Of a DNA stretch of 64,000 nt, positions 40,254 to 47,605 are shown piece by piece. Origin of the DNA: a virus; the IMG/VR virus record IMGVR_UViG_3300022751_000016, positions 62,001-126,000 of that record. One strand, given 5' to 3'. A model generated the notes under the pieces. That model saw only the letters and a list, made by a program, of their open reading frames with translations, did not search any database and had not been told where the DNA came from. Both the position numbers and the translations under genes were made by a program. Every line of letters begins with the position of its first letter. The first letter of the stretch is position 1.

Positions 40254-41534
40254 ATGGAAATAAACAAAACAAGGTTATTAGAAATTTACGCTCACGAAGA
40301 AACTATTACTGCTGCGGCTAAAAAATTAGCAGAAGAAACAAATCAGGAGTTTAATGATTCTTTTCGAAGACGATGTAGTACTTTGATAAACAGAGAGAAC
40401 GTTGATAGTGATTTGGAGAATGAGGTTAAATCTGATAGCAACAACTATTCTAACGATAAAGAAAAATCCCCTAAAGGGTTTACAGCTATTGGTGATGATA
40501 ATAAGTTAATGAATATCGAACAGTACTGCCAACACTATGGTTTAGATGTAAATAAGATTAGGAGTTATAAATTAATTTCTCACAGTGGTATTCCCTTCTA
40601 TAATGTGGTTTTCTATACCGCAGAAGAGGAGGCTGTCTCTAATATAAATGAGCATTTAGATGAAATTATCTCTAAATACATACAACCTGTTAAGTCAGAA
40701 ATTACACAATATAGTTTCCATGCTTCGGATTGGTTTGACCGTTTAGTATTTTCTGATGTCCATATTGCTATGGATGTTAATGGTGGAGGCGACCCCCTTT
40801 ATGACGGAAAATGGGACAAAGCGGAATTATTCAGAAGATTGGAAATAATGATTCAACATACTAAAAATCATCAAAAATCAAACTTATTAGTCATAAGTAA
40901 TCTGGGGGATTATATGGATGGATTAGGTGGTGAGACAACTAGAAAAGGACATGAGTTACCTCAAAATATGAATGATAAAGAAGCTTTTGACTTAGGTATA
41001 GAATTTAGTTTAAAACTAGTTGATTCTCTAGTTGACGATTATGAAGAAATAAGATATAATTTTTTAGTAGAGGATAATCATTCGGGAATATTCAGTTATT
41101 TTGTGAGTCAAGCTATAAAAGGTATTTTAGAAGTAAGATATCCACAAAAAGTGTCTGTAAAAACCCAAAAGAAATTTATAGACCATTTCAAAATTGGTAA
41201 GCACACTATAGTAGAAACTCACGGTAAAGATTCAATAGCTTTAAAATTTGGCTTTCGCCCACATTTAGATGATAAACAAGCTAAAAAAATAGACCACTAC
41301 TTAAAAGAGAACGGCTTATATGATGGTAATTTTATAGAGTTTTCTAAGGGAGATTCACATTTGGCTCTTTTTGATGAGAGTACCAGTACAGATTTTCACT
41401 ATTATAATTATCCTGCTTTTTCACCTCCTTCAAATTGGGTAAAATCTAATTTCTCCAACACAAAATCAGGATTTAGATTTTTCAATATTAAAAAAGATGA
41501 AAATATAAAAAATCATTTTCCTTATTGGTTTTAA
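40254..41534 (+). CDS. Metallophosphoesterase with N-terminal DNA-binding-like region
   Basis: A 426-residue protein. Residues 1-50 form a helix-turn-helix-like segment (TITAAAKKLAEETN). The calcineurin-like part starts with VFSDVHIAMD (about residue 163), then SNLGDYMDG (about residue 218), VEDNHSG (about residue 275, in place of GNHE), VETHGKD (about residue 320) and KGDSHLALF (about residue 366). This family is common in phages; substrates may be DNA ends or nucleotides. It is the last large gene of the rightward block. Confidence 0.85.
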   Translation: MEINKTRLLEIYAHEETITAAAKKLAEETNQEFNDSFRRRCSTLINRENVDSDLENEVKSDSNNYSNDKEKSPKGFTAIGDDNKLMNIEQYCQHYGLDVNKIRSYKLISHSGIPFYNVVFYTAEEEAVSNINEHLDEIISKYIQPVKSEITQYSFHASDWFDRLVFSDVHIAMDVNGGGDPLYDGKWDKAELFRRLEIMIQHTKNHQKSNLLVISNLGDYMDGLGGETTRKGHELPQNMNDKEAFDLGIEFSLKLVDSLVDDYEEIRYNFLVEDNHSGIFSYFVSQAIKGILEVRYPQKVSVKTQKKFIDHFKIGKHTIVETHGKDSIALKFGFRPHLDDKQAKKIDHYLKENGLYDGNFIEFSKGDSHLALFDESTSTDFHYYNYPAFSPPSNWVKSNFSNTKSGFRFFNIKKDENIKNHFPYWF

Positions 41535-41554
41535 TTACACAAAAAGTAATCAAT

Positions 41555-41707
41555 TTTGTAGTGTGAAGATAGTGTTGTATATTGCACTTGTTAATTTCTT
41601 GCTGCGAACACTAAATTAATTTATAAAGTATTATTTTTTTTGAGAAGCTTCTTTCATTAACTATTCGCAGTAGTTTTTGTTAGAAGTTTTCTTATTTTTA
41701 AATAGTT
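41555..41707 (+). promoter_or_regulatory. Promoter and structured leader similar to that at 32.8 kb
   Basis: TATATTG at 41578-41584 has TTTG at 41555-41558, 19 bases upstream. TTTCTTG at 41595-41601 lies 17 bases from the start of the -7 element, exactly as in the LAGLIDADG leader, and is directly followed by CTGCGAA (41602-41608). That can pair with TTCGCAG at 41664-41670. A second hairpin, AGAAGCTTCT, lies between. The leader ends at the start of the HNH-type remnant. Confidence 0.5.
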
Positions 41708-41833
41708 ATGTGTCAAACAAAAGTATGTACAAAATGTGGGATAGATAAATCCACCTCAGAATTCAGTTACCATAATACAGCTAAGGATAACTTATATAAA
41801 AAATGTATCTACTTTATAAACAATGAGGACTGA
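41708..41833 (+). pseudogene. Truncated HNH endonuclease N-terminal region
   Basis: A 41-residue ORF, with VCTKCGIDKSTSEF followed by NTAKDNLYKKC. This is the Cys-x-x-Cys zinc-knuckle start found in many phage HNH homing endonucleases, but the second Cys pair is incomplete (KKCIYF), a stop follows and no HNH domain is present. It is probably the remnant of a larger gene. The complete leader in front supports former expression. Confidence 0.6.
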
Positions 41834-41869
41834 AAAAGCATTAGAAATATACCTAAACAAAGAATAATT

Positions 41870-42013
41870 ATGAATCAAATTACAATAAACGGACAACTTT
41901 ACATAGTTCCAGAAGAAGTAGCAGAACACATAGAAGATTTAAGAAGTAGATTGGATACAGTTAAAGAAGGTACAGATAATATTATAAAAATATTGGAGAA
42001 ATATACAAAATAA
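41870..42013 (+). CDS. Short hypothetical helical protein
   Basis: A 47-residue ORF. A beta-like start (ITINGQLYIVPEEV) leads to a long charged helix with heptad-like leucine spacing (EDLRSRLDTVKEGTDNIIKI). Possibly a coiled-coil partner. It lies ten bases before the next gene. Between 41823 and 41867 only a 14-codon frame is present. Confidence 0.58.
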   Translation: MNQITINGQLYIVPEEVAEHIEDLRSRLDTVKEGTDNIIKILEKYTK

Positions 42014-42023
42014 AGCGAAGTAC

Positions 42024-42296
42024 ATGAAAATACAAGAAATTCTAATAGAAGGTGTACACGAATACACGTTAATAACAGAAGGCGAAACAGTTAAACTTTA
42101 TTATTCAACAGCAGAGCATTGGAGTGAACCTAACACTGAAGTTATGTCATTGGAGGACACTGGAGACTATTATAAAATATCGCCGCTAAGAAAGAAAAAT
42201 CAAATCGATTATCAAGAAGCTGAAATGCTTTATATTTTATTAGCTGTTCTAAAAGAAGTTAAGATTGAGGTGGTGGAGACTAAAAAAGAAATATAA
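42024..42296 (+). CDS. Hypothetical small protein
   Basis: A 90-residue protein. First part beta-like (HEYTLITEGETVKLYYSTAE), then a helix with QEAEMLYILLAVLKEV. It overlaps the next start by one base. No family recognised. Confidence 0.7.
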   Translation: MKIQEILIEGVHEYTLITEGETVKLYYSTAEHWSEPNTEVMSLEDTGDYYKISPLRKKNQIDYQEAEMLYILLAVLKEVKIEVVETKKEI

Positions 42297-42649
42297 TGAT
42301 TGAATTAATAGATGGAATTAATTTCCACAATTTCATGTTAGATAGTAAACCTAAATCTTGGTTTAAGAAAGGCAGAGAAGAAACTGTTGATAACTGGATT
42401 AAAAGAGTAGCTTACCAAGGTAAGTCTAATTTTCTTAGTGAGAGTAAATGGAGACAGAGTAATAAATATTGGATTAATAGTAGTGTTGAAATATCTCTTT
42501 CTGTTTTAACTTTTCTCGGCGAAAATAATATGGAAAAAGAAACTCTGGAAGATTTAGTAGGTTTTGAACTTAATCTAAAAGGGTCTTATGATTGGAAGCT
42601 AAGTGAGATTAGGAGATTAGAGTTGATATTAAATAAGAAGTTGTTATAG
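42296..42649 (+). CDS. Hypothetical small protein
   Basis: A 117-residue basic protein, last gene of the rightward block. It includes SKPKSWFKKGREETVDNWIK and a C-terminal helix. No recognised domain. The terminator follows within six bases of its stop. Confidence 0.7.
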   Translation: MIELIDGINFHNFMLDSKPKSWFKKGREETVDNWIKRVAYQGKSNFLSESKWRQSNKYWINSSVEISLSVLTFLGENNMEKETLEDLVGFELNLKGSYDWKLSEIRRLELILNKKLL

Positions 42650-42654
42650 AAAGA

Positions 42655-42692
42655 AAGCTAGAGGAAATTAATCTTCTAGCTTTTGTTGTTTT
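42655..42692. terminator. Terminator at the convergence of two gene blocks
   Basis: AAGCTAGA at 42655-42662 pairs with TCTAGCTT at 42675-42682 across 12 bases, followed by TTTTGTTGTTTT on the plus strand. On the minus strand the stem is followed by TCTTTC, so it may work in both directions. It lies between the last rightward gene (stop 42649) and the last leftward gene (stop 42691). Confidence 0.75.
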
Positions 42693-43014
42693 ATTCAGGT
42701 ATTTCCATCCATCTCGTTACTATTTCATGTGTTTTTCTTCCTCCCCTACAATACCATTTTTCATTAAGGTACACTCCTAATTTACGTTCATACCATTCAA
42801 GATTATCTATGTCCTCTAAATAACAAAGGACTGTCATATCCTCTTCAGGGAGCTTATCTTTTGTATTATACCATCTAGGTTCAGCTGCTTTATATCCCGC
42901 TAAAAAATCACTCTTACTCTGTAATATATCTATAGCATATATTTCATCATCTATAACATCTCCATATAAATATTCTAAATATTCCTGAAATGCTTTCTCT
43001 TTATTTAAACTCAT
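42691..43014 (-). CDS. DUF551-like domain protein
   Basis: A 107-residue protein. The first 40 residues form a helical segment with SKSDFLAGYKAAEPRW. Then WYNTKDKLPEEDMTVLCYL to VTRWMEIPE fits the DUF551 domain. Such proteins are common in phages without known function. It overlaps the upstream gene by 14 bases and ends at the bidirectional terminator. Confidence 0.75.
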   Translation of the reverse strand: MSLNKEKAFQEYLEYLYGDVIDDEIYAIDILQSKSDFLAGYKAAEPRWYNTKDKLPEEDMTVLCYLEDIDNLEWYERKLGVYLNEKWYCRGGRKTHEIVTRWMEIPE

Positions 43015-43255
43015 CTAACATCGTTTTTAATTTGTTTTCTACTTCTTGCCAAAAATGTATATTACCATTTGAATCTACATCCCACTTTAAATCGTTTATC
43101 AGAAAGTTTAGCATTTCCTCCACAACTATTAAAGAATTCTCTATTGCTTGTTCTAGCATCCAATCATCTGAATTAGGTTCGTCATTGTAACAATCCCAAT
43201 AATCCGTTTTATATGGTTTGTTTAGTAGCTCTTTTACTTTTTTATCTACGTTCAT
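43001..43255 (-). CDS. Hypothetical acidic protein
   Basis: An 84-residue acidic protein with a Trp-rich region (DYWDCYNDEPNSDDWMLEQA) and helical segments, including EEMLNFLINDLKWDVD. It overlaps its neighbours at both ends. No recognised family. Confidence 0.7.
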   Translation of the reverse strand: MNVDKKVKELLNKPYKTDYWDCYNDEPNSDDWMLEQAIENSLIVVEEMLNFLINDLKWDVDSNGNIHFWQEVENKLKTMLDEFK

Positions 43256-43629
43256 TACTTACTATAATTAAATTCAATATCTTTATTATACATTGCTTCA
43301 AATATTTTATCCGCAGTTTCTTCTCTAAGGCACACATTCATAGCATCATCGAACTGTTGGCTAATTTTAGTAATCTTACCTTTTGAATCTGTTACTCTTA
43401 ATGTAATGTTAGGTCTTGGGCTTATTAAAGTTGCGGGTTTACCTCTTTCATTTAATCCAAAGATTATCTGTTTTGTTTCATCTCCGTCTTTCATGTACCT
43501 TACATCTAATCCACCCTCAACCATAGTGCTATAATCATTTATATTATTTGGAACATATTTTCCATCTACATATCTGTATGACTTATATCCTAAATCTTCT
43601 ACTAAGTACTTTGTTAAATGTTTATTCAT
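43255..43629 (-). CDS. Hypothetical protein
   Basis: A 124-residue protein. The middle has beta-like features (TKQIIFGLNERGKPATLI, ITLRVTDSKGKITKI); the end has a helix (DAMNVCLREETADKIFEAM). No known domain. It overlaps the upstream gene by four bases. Confidence 0.7.
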   Translation of the reverse strand: MNKHLTKYLVEDLGYKSYRYVDGKYVPNNINDYSTMVEGGLDVRYMKDGDETKQIIFGLNERGKPATLISPRPNITLRVTDSKGKITKISQQFDDAMNVCLREETADKIFEAMYNKDIEFNYSK

Positions 43630-43913
43630 TTCAATTTATTTTGTAATTCCTGTAATATGTAAATATAAGCTTTATAAGACGTTGTTTTTTCGTAATTAAC
43701 TGTCTTAGCTAATTTAGGAGTTTCTTCATTAGAAAGCTCTGAACGATACTTATTTAAAGTGTCTAAGATTAATTTGTTTACTAGTTTTTCTTTCGCTGCG
43801 AAACCAGCCTTAAAAGCATCTTCAATATGCATCTCTTCTGTCCAAGTTAAGTCTTCATAGCTTTTATTTCTTATGTATTCTTCTGCTAGATTATTTATAT
43901 CTGTCTTTTTCAT
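43626..43913 (-). CDS. Hypothetical phage protein
   Basis: A 95-residue helical protein. EEMHIEDAFKAGFAAKEKL resembles a short helical motif (FxxGxxAxE) common in small phage proteins. The rest is helical too. It overlaps the next gene upstream by 23 bases. Role unknown. Confidence 0.72.
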   Translation of the reverse strand: MKKTDINNLAEEYIRNKSYEDLTWTEEMHIEDAFKAGFAAKEKLVNKLILDTLNKYRSELSNEETPKLAKTVNYEKTTSYKAYIYILQELQNKLK

Positions 43914-44394
43914 TCTTTATTTGGTTTTTCATCTCTTCTTGTAAAGCGTCATTATACATCTTACAAGGACTGCACTTTTCATTACCACAATTATAAAAAC
44001 TCATTATATCCACTGTACCAACTGTAACACATCCTCTAACACCTTTTATGATTCGTGGTGAAGGTAAGTCTTTAAAAACAGACTCCACTATAGAATTCCA
44101 ATTAAATACCCCTGCTTCATCTGACAACCATCCAATATGCTCTGCGTAACCTTCTTCTAATTTACTTTTCTTTTTCATATAGTCTATTTCTATTAATGCC
44201 ATCTCTATTGCTTTTTTGTTTTTTACGCCGAAATGTTTAAAGTGATTAAGATTATGATAAGCAGGTACTTGTATAAATATCTCCCATCCATATTTATGGA
44301 GTAAATTTAGTACTTTATAAAATGGGATGCCTTTAAAATCTGCTTTTTACATCAGTTCCTTAATACCTTCGTTATTTTCTTTTGTCTTTTTCAT
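43891..44394 (-). pseudogene. Gene interrupted by an in-frame TAA
   Basis: The frame starts with ATG at 44394-44392 and reads MKKTKENNEGIKELM, then meets TAA at 44349-44347. It continues in the same frame with protein-like sequence (KADFKGIPFYKVLNLLHKYG) to the stop at 43891. Without the TAA it would be 167 residues. The first Met after the stop, at 44202, leaves 103 residues with CGNEKCSPCKMY near the end. A point mutation, reinitiation or readthrough could explain it. TAA is a normal stop elsewhere here. Confidence 0.6.
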
Positions 44395-44779
44395 TAATTC
44401 TTGGTTCTTCGCCTTCTAGGTGTGTTATAATGTAAGTTTTATCAGGTTGAATATTTCCCAATCTATAATAGCCAACATCTTCTCTTTTTATTGACGCGGC
44501 ATCTTTTTCACAAATTATGTAAAATTCAGGAAATACACTTTTATTCTCTTTGAAGAATTCTATACCTCTCTCATTATAACTGATTCTTAATCTTGATTTA
44601 GCTACTTTCTTATGATTTTTAATTACCTCAATTAATTCTTCTTTTATCGCACCAGAATTATTCTTAACTAAGTTATAATATTCCCAAAACACATTAGCTG
44701 AACTAAATGATAAGTTTTGATACAGAGTAAAATATTTAAACTTCTGTTCTGTATATTGTTTTTCGTAAGTTATTTTCAT
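44372..44779 (-). CDS. Hypothetical protein
   Basis: A 135-residue basic protein. Helical first half (KYFTLYQNLSFSSANVFWEY), then a region with KSRLRISYNERGIEFFKEN and beta-like segments. It overlaps the SLOG gene upstream by four bases and the interrupted gene downstream by 23. No recognised family. Confidence 0.7.
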   Translation of the reverse strand: MKITYEKQYTEQKFKYFTLYQNLSFSSANVFWEYYNLVKNNSGAIKEELIEVIKNHKKVAKSRLRISYNERGIEFFKENKSVFPEFYIICEKDAASIKREDVGYYRLGNIQPDKTYIITHLEGEEPRINEKDKRK

Positions 44780-45258
44780 GGCTTTATAATTGTTATTTCT
44801 TTATTTTGTTTTCGCGCATATTTTACACAATTTCCTGTACCTCCGTCTGTTTCATCCCACACCGCGATAACATAGTCTGATTTATCAACCATCCAAATAT
44901 TTCTAACCTGCATAAGGTACGGCTTATAATCTTCATCAGTAACCAAAACTACTTCGTCACTCTTATCACAAACCTCTTGCCATAAATCTCTAGATTCTTT
45001 ATTCCACTTATTTGGATGATTTCTACAAGGTATAGCCGATATAAGTTTTATATGCGGATATTTTTCTTGTAGTTTTAAAACTATTTTGGCTGACCACAAG
45101 TCAATTCCTAAAGCTAATCCATTTATAAAGGTATCTACTTTGTGTTCTTCAATGTGTCTTACAATTTCTGTGTGTAATCTCCATAACAAATCTCTATTGT
45201 CTTCTGCATTATAACCTTTTAATTTATTTGGTCTGTGACCCGTGAAGCATGTTGTCAT
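44776..45258 (-). CDS. YpsA/DUF1273 protein of the SLOG superfamily
   Basis: A 160-residue protein. FTGHRPNKLKGY at the start, NGLALGIDLWSAKI, ISAIPCRNHPNKW, VDKSDYVIAVWDETDGGTGNCVKYA (shown in part: VIAVWDETDGGTGN) follow the DUF1273/YpsA pattern. The fold is Rossmann-like and binds nucleotides or their derivatives. SLOG domains sense NAD-derived signals in bacterial defence. In a phage, next to an NAD operon, it may bind or break down such signals. That role is inferred. Confidence 0.85.
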   Translation of the reverse strand: MTTCFTGHRPNKLKGYNAEDNRDLLWRLHTEIVRHIEEHKVDTFINGLALGIDLWSAKIVLKLQEKYPHIKLISAIPCRNHPNKWNKESRDLWQEVCDKSDEVVLVTDEDYKPYLMQVRNIWMVDKSDYVIAVWDETDGGTGNCVKYARKQNKEITIIKP

Positions 45259-45550
45259 TGTTGTATATTTCGTTAGCTTTTTCTATTGCGGCATTTATAG
45301 CATTAATTCTATTTTCTTGAAATTGACTACATTCAGTTCTAACATCATTTTGTAAAATATAGGAATCAAATGTTTCATCAATACATATTAAAACTCCTAT
45401 GTAAATCCCAACTGAATCAAAGAAATCAATTATTAAAGCATTTTTACAAGTATCTGATAAACTATGGTAATTTTTATACTCTTCTATTGGCGTATTTCTT
45501 TCAAAGAACCACATTCCAAAATCTTCATTACATTTACCTGTCAATTTCAT
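45224..45550 (-). CDS. Hypothetical protein
   Basis: A 108-residue protein. ALIIDFFDSVGIYIGVLICI is a hydrophobic section that may be a beta-rich core or membrane contact; the rest is acidic with a helical end (ENRINAINAAIEKANEIY). It is the first gene after the promoter at 45570 and overlaps the SLOG gene by 35 bases. Confidence 0.7.
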   Translation of the reverse strand: MKLTGKCNEDFGMWFFERNTPIEEYKNYHSLSDTCKNALIIDFFDSVGIYIGVLICIDETFDSYILQNDVRTECSQFQENRINAINAAIEKANEIYNNDNMLHGSQTK

Positions 45551-45569
45551 ATATTAAGTTTTTATCCCA

Positions 45570-45601
45570 CAAATATAATGAAAAAATTCCCAAATGACAA
45601 G
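45570..45601 (-). promoter_or_regulatory. Promoter inside the operon terminator
   Basis: On the minus strand TATATTTG lies at 45577-45570. CTTG at 45601-45598 is 20 bases upstream, in the loop of the terminator 45579-45614. Thus the terminator of the NAD operon and the -33 region of the next unit share bases. Confidence 0.65.
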
Positions 45602-45614
45602 ACAAATGGGAATT
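45579..45614 (-). terminator. Rho-independent terminator of NAD operon
   Basis: On the minus strand AATTCCCA (45614-45607) pairs perfectly with TGGGAATT (45592-45585), loop 14 bases, followed by a T run down to 45581. It comes right after the stop of the PRPP-synthetase-like gene at 45620. Confidence 0.78.
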
Positions 45615-45619
45615 AATTT

Positions 45620-46435
45620 TTAAAATAATTTTATAACTTCTAAATTCTCTGCTTTTGAAGCTCCTCCACCATCTTTATGAAGAATTGGGAAATACTCTTC
45701 ATATTTAGAATTAGTAGTAAATACTTTATCGAATAAAGTGAATAATTCAGGATTAGGATTAGGTACTGTTAAATGACTCACTGCTAAATATAATTTTCCA
45801 ATATTTCTTTCTCTAAGCATTTTTGCCAGTCCTACGAATGTTCCTCCATAAACTGAAATGTCATCAATAATTAAAATATCTTTACCTTCAAAATCTTGTC
45901 TGTCAATTACTTGGACTAACTTGGATTTTCCTTCTTCATATTTTCTACTTTTTGATGCTCCATAAACTTCTCCTCTCCATTTCAGTTTATCCGCTAATTT
46001 CATGAGAGGTTTAAAACCTCCTGCATCACTAGAAAATAATACTGTATCTTGTGTAAAAGTTTCAGTTCTTATTTGCTTGAAAACTTCTTGTATAAACTCA
46101 CTATTATCTATAATCTCTACATTATCCATCAAAGCTTCTACAACTTCTCCATTATGAGGATGAAAAATCTTAAAGTTAGCTTCTAGATTGTTTAAAAATT
46201 TCAACACTAACTTCAAACCGCTAGACTCTCCTTTATTAAATCTTCTATCTGCCTGTGCATCAATTAAATTAGGAATGATGATGTTCGGTCTGATTCCGTT
46301 ATGTTCACTACGAAAGGCATCAACAAATTGATTTAAGTGCCACAGGTCTTCATAACTGTTTATTCTAAAAACTTGTTCACCTAATTTCGTACTATTAATA
46401 CAACTTGTTCCGTCTGGGTATTTATTTAAGTGCAT
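45620..46435 (-). CDS. PRPP synthetase-like enzyme (possible ADP-ribose pyrophosphokinase)
   Basis: A 271-residue protein of the ribose-phosphate pyrophosphokinase family. QADRRFNKGES resembles the ATP-binding RQDR loop. SSDAGGFKPLMKLA matches the SPDAGG catalytic region and ILIIDDISVYGGTFVGLAKM the PRPP loop (DD...GGT). It is shorter than bacterial Prs (about 315). Standard role: ribose-5-phosphate + ATP to PRPP. In the phage pathway NARP1 a homologue pyrophosphorylates ADP-ribose. The same operon holds the NAMPT-like gene, which makes either role plausible. Confidence 0.88.
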   Translation of the reverse strand: MHLNKYPDGTSCINSTKLGEQVFRINSYEDLWHLNQFVDAFRSEHNGIRPNIIIPNLIDAQADRRFNKGESSGLKLVLKFLNNLEANFKIFHPHNGEVVEALMDNVEIIDNSEFIQEVFKQIRTETFTQDTVLFSSDAGGFKPLMKLADKLKWRGEVYGASKSRKYEEGKSKLVQVIDRQDFEGKDILIIDDISVYGGTFVGLAKMLRERNIGKLYLAVSHLTVPNPNPELFTLFDKVFTTNSKYEEYFPILHKDGGGASKAENLEVIKLF

Positions 46436-46886
46436 CTTTCAAATCTTTTTTTAATTCTGTTAAATTTTTATATAAGGGTATTCTATATTTATCACAAACA
46501 ATTTGGATATTTCCACTTCTGTAGAATTTATCAGGACAGCAAACTAATAATTTACCGCTTTTTGCGAAAAGCCCTAACTCCAATAAAGTTATTGGTGATT
46601 TACTATCAGGTAATAAATTCAAAACAATATAATCAGCTCTTTCTAAAGCATCTAATTCCCAATTTACTTGTTGATAAAATTGCGGATTCTCGTACTTTTG
46701 TTCCCAACTACTATCCCAAGACTCTCTCCTTGGATTATAAAAAGAAAGTCTAGTATATTCGCTGAAATATTTAGTAAATTCTGTTTGCCAATCTTCACTA
46801 TTTCCCATATCAATAGTTCCTGCTAAAAATATGGAAAGTTGTACCTTTCGCTCTTCTATTTGATTTGGCGGTGTAAATACTCTCAT
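46422..46886 (-). CDS. Nucleoside 2-deoxyribosyltransferase-like protein
   Basis: A 154-residue protein. SIFLAGTIDMGNSEDWQ, YNPRRESWD, VNWELDALERADYIVLNL and SKSPITLLELGLFAKSGKL match the deoxyribosyltransferase-like fold, with the Glu of LELGLFA in the catalytic position. It may cleave or transfer base-sugar bonds of nucleotides, possibly freeing nicotinamide or removing altered nucleotides. It overlaps both neighbours in the operon. Confidence 0.85.
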   Translation of the reverse strand: MRVFTPPNQIEERKVQLSIFLAGTIDMGNSEDWQTEFTKYFSEYTRLSFYNPRRESWDSSWEQKYENPQFYQQVNWELDALERADYIVLNLLPDSKSPITLLELGLFAKSGKLLVCCPDKFYRSGNIQIVCDKYRIPLYKNLTELKKDLKDALK

Positions 46887-47605
46887 AACTCTATTTTTCT
46901 TATTACTTTACTTGTATCTTGTTTTATCACTAAATGTTGAAATCTGTCATAGAATTTAGAATCTTCTGCCCTATATTCATAAATAAACCAACCGTGTTTT
47001 TGTAACTCTTTTATATCTTCCTTAGTAAACCACTGATATAAATCTTCTAATGTCGGAACTGCCGATAACCACCCTACTAACTCTTGGTCAAAATCCATTT
47101 TAAGCTCCGCATTAGCACAAAAATTAAACCTATCGTGAATTAATCCTGTAAAATTTCCATCAAATTGATACCATAAACCCTGCTTAGTTTCTTCATTACA
47201 AACTCTGTAAAATGTATTTTTCTTTACTTCTGAAACTAGTTTTGTTAAAGTGTAATACGTTTCTCGAATCGAACTCCTGTCATCAATGTATATATTCGCG
47301 TATAACTTTCTATTTCCTCTAACACCGTAAGGAGCATCTTCATTTATTGAATGATAGGGTATATTATTTTCCGCCAAAAAAGATTTAATAAAAACTGTAT
47401 CTTGATTGCCTGTCCACATAATAATGTAGCAACCAATATCATATAAATCTCTTACTAGTTGTCTAACCATTTCATACGATTCTCCTGTTCCATGAAAGTC
47501 GAAAACAGTGTCGTCTACATCGACTGCGACGATTAAGCTTCCGTATTTATTGTATTCCGCCCAGAGTCTTTCATAGGCTGAATTTTCTTTTAAATATTTA
47601 TCCAT
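46883..47605 (-). CDS. HAD-superfamily hydrolase with extra C-terminal domain
   Basis: A 240-residue protein. VAVDVDDTVFDF (about residues 22-33) is HAD motif I, IIMWTGN (about residues 61-67) motif II and YANIYIDDRSS (about residues 102-112) motif IV. So residues 1-130 are probably a nucleotidase or phosphatase. The remaining 110 residues include a section common in phage HAD proteins (WLSAVPTLEDLYQWFTKED). It may act on nucleotides of the same pathway. It shares one base with the gene upstream. Confidence 0.82.
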   Translation of the reverse strand: MDKYLKENSAYERLWAEYNKYGSLIVAVDVDDTVFDFHGTGESYEMVRQLVRDLYDIGCYIIMWTGNQDTVFIKSFLAENNIPYHSINEDAPYGVRGNRKLYANIYIDDRSSIRETYYTLTKLVSEVKKNTFYRVCNEETKQGLWYQFDGNFTGLIHDRFNFCANAELKMDFDQELVGWLSAVPTLEDLYQWFTKEDIKELQKHGWFIYEYRAEDSKFYDRFQHLVIKQDTSKVIRKIEL

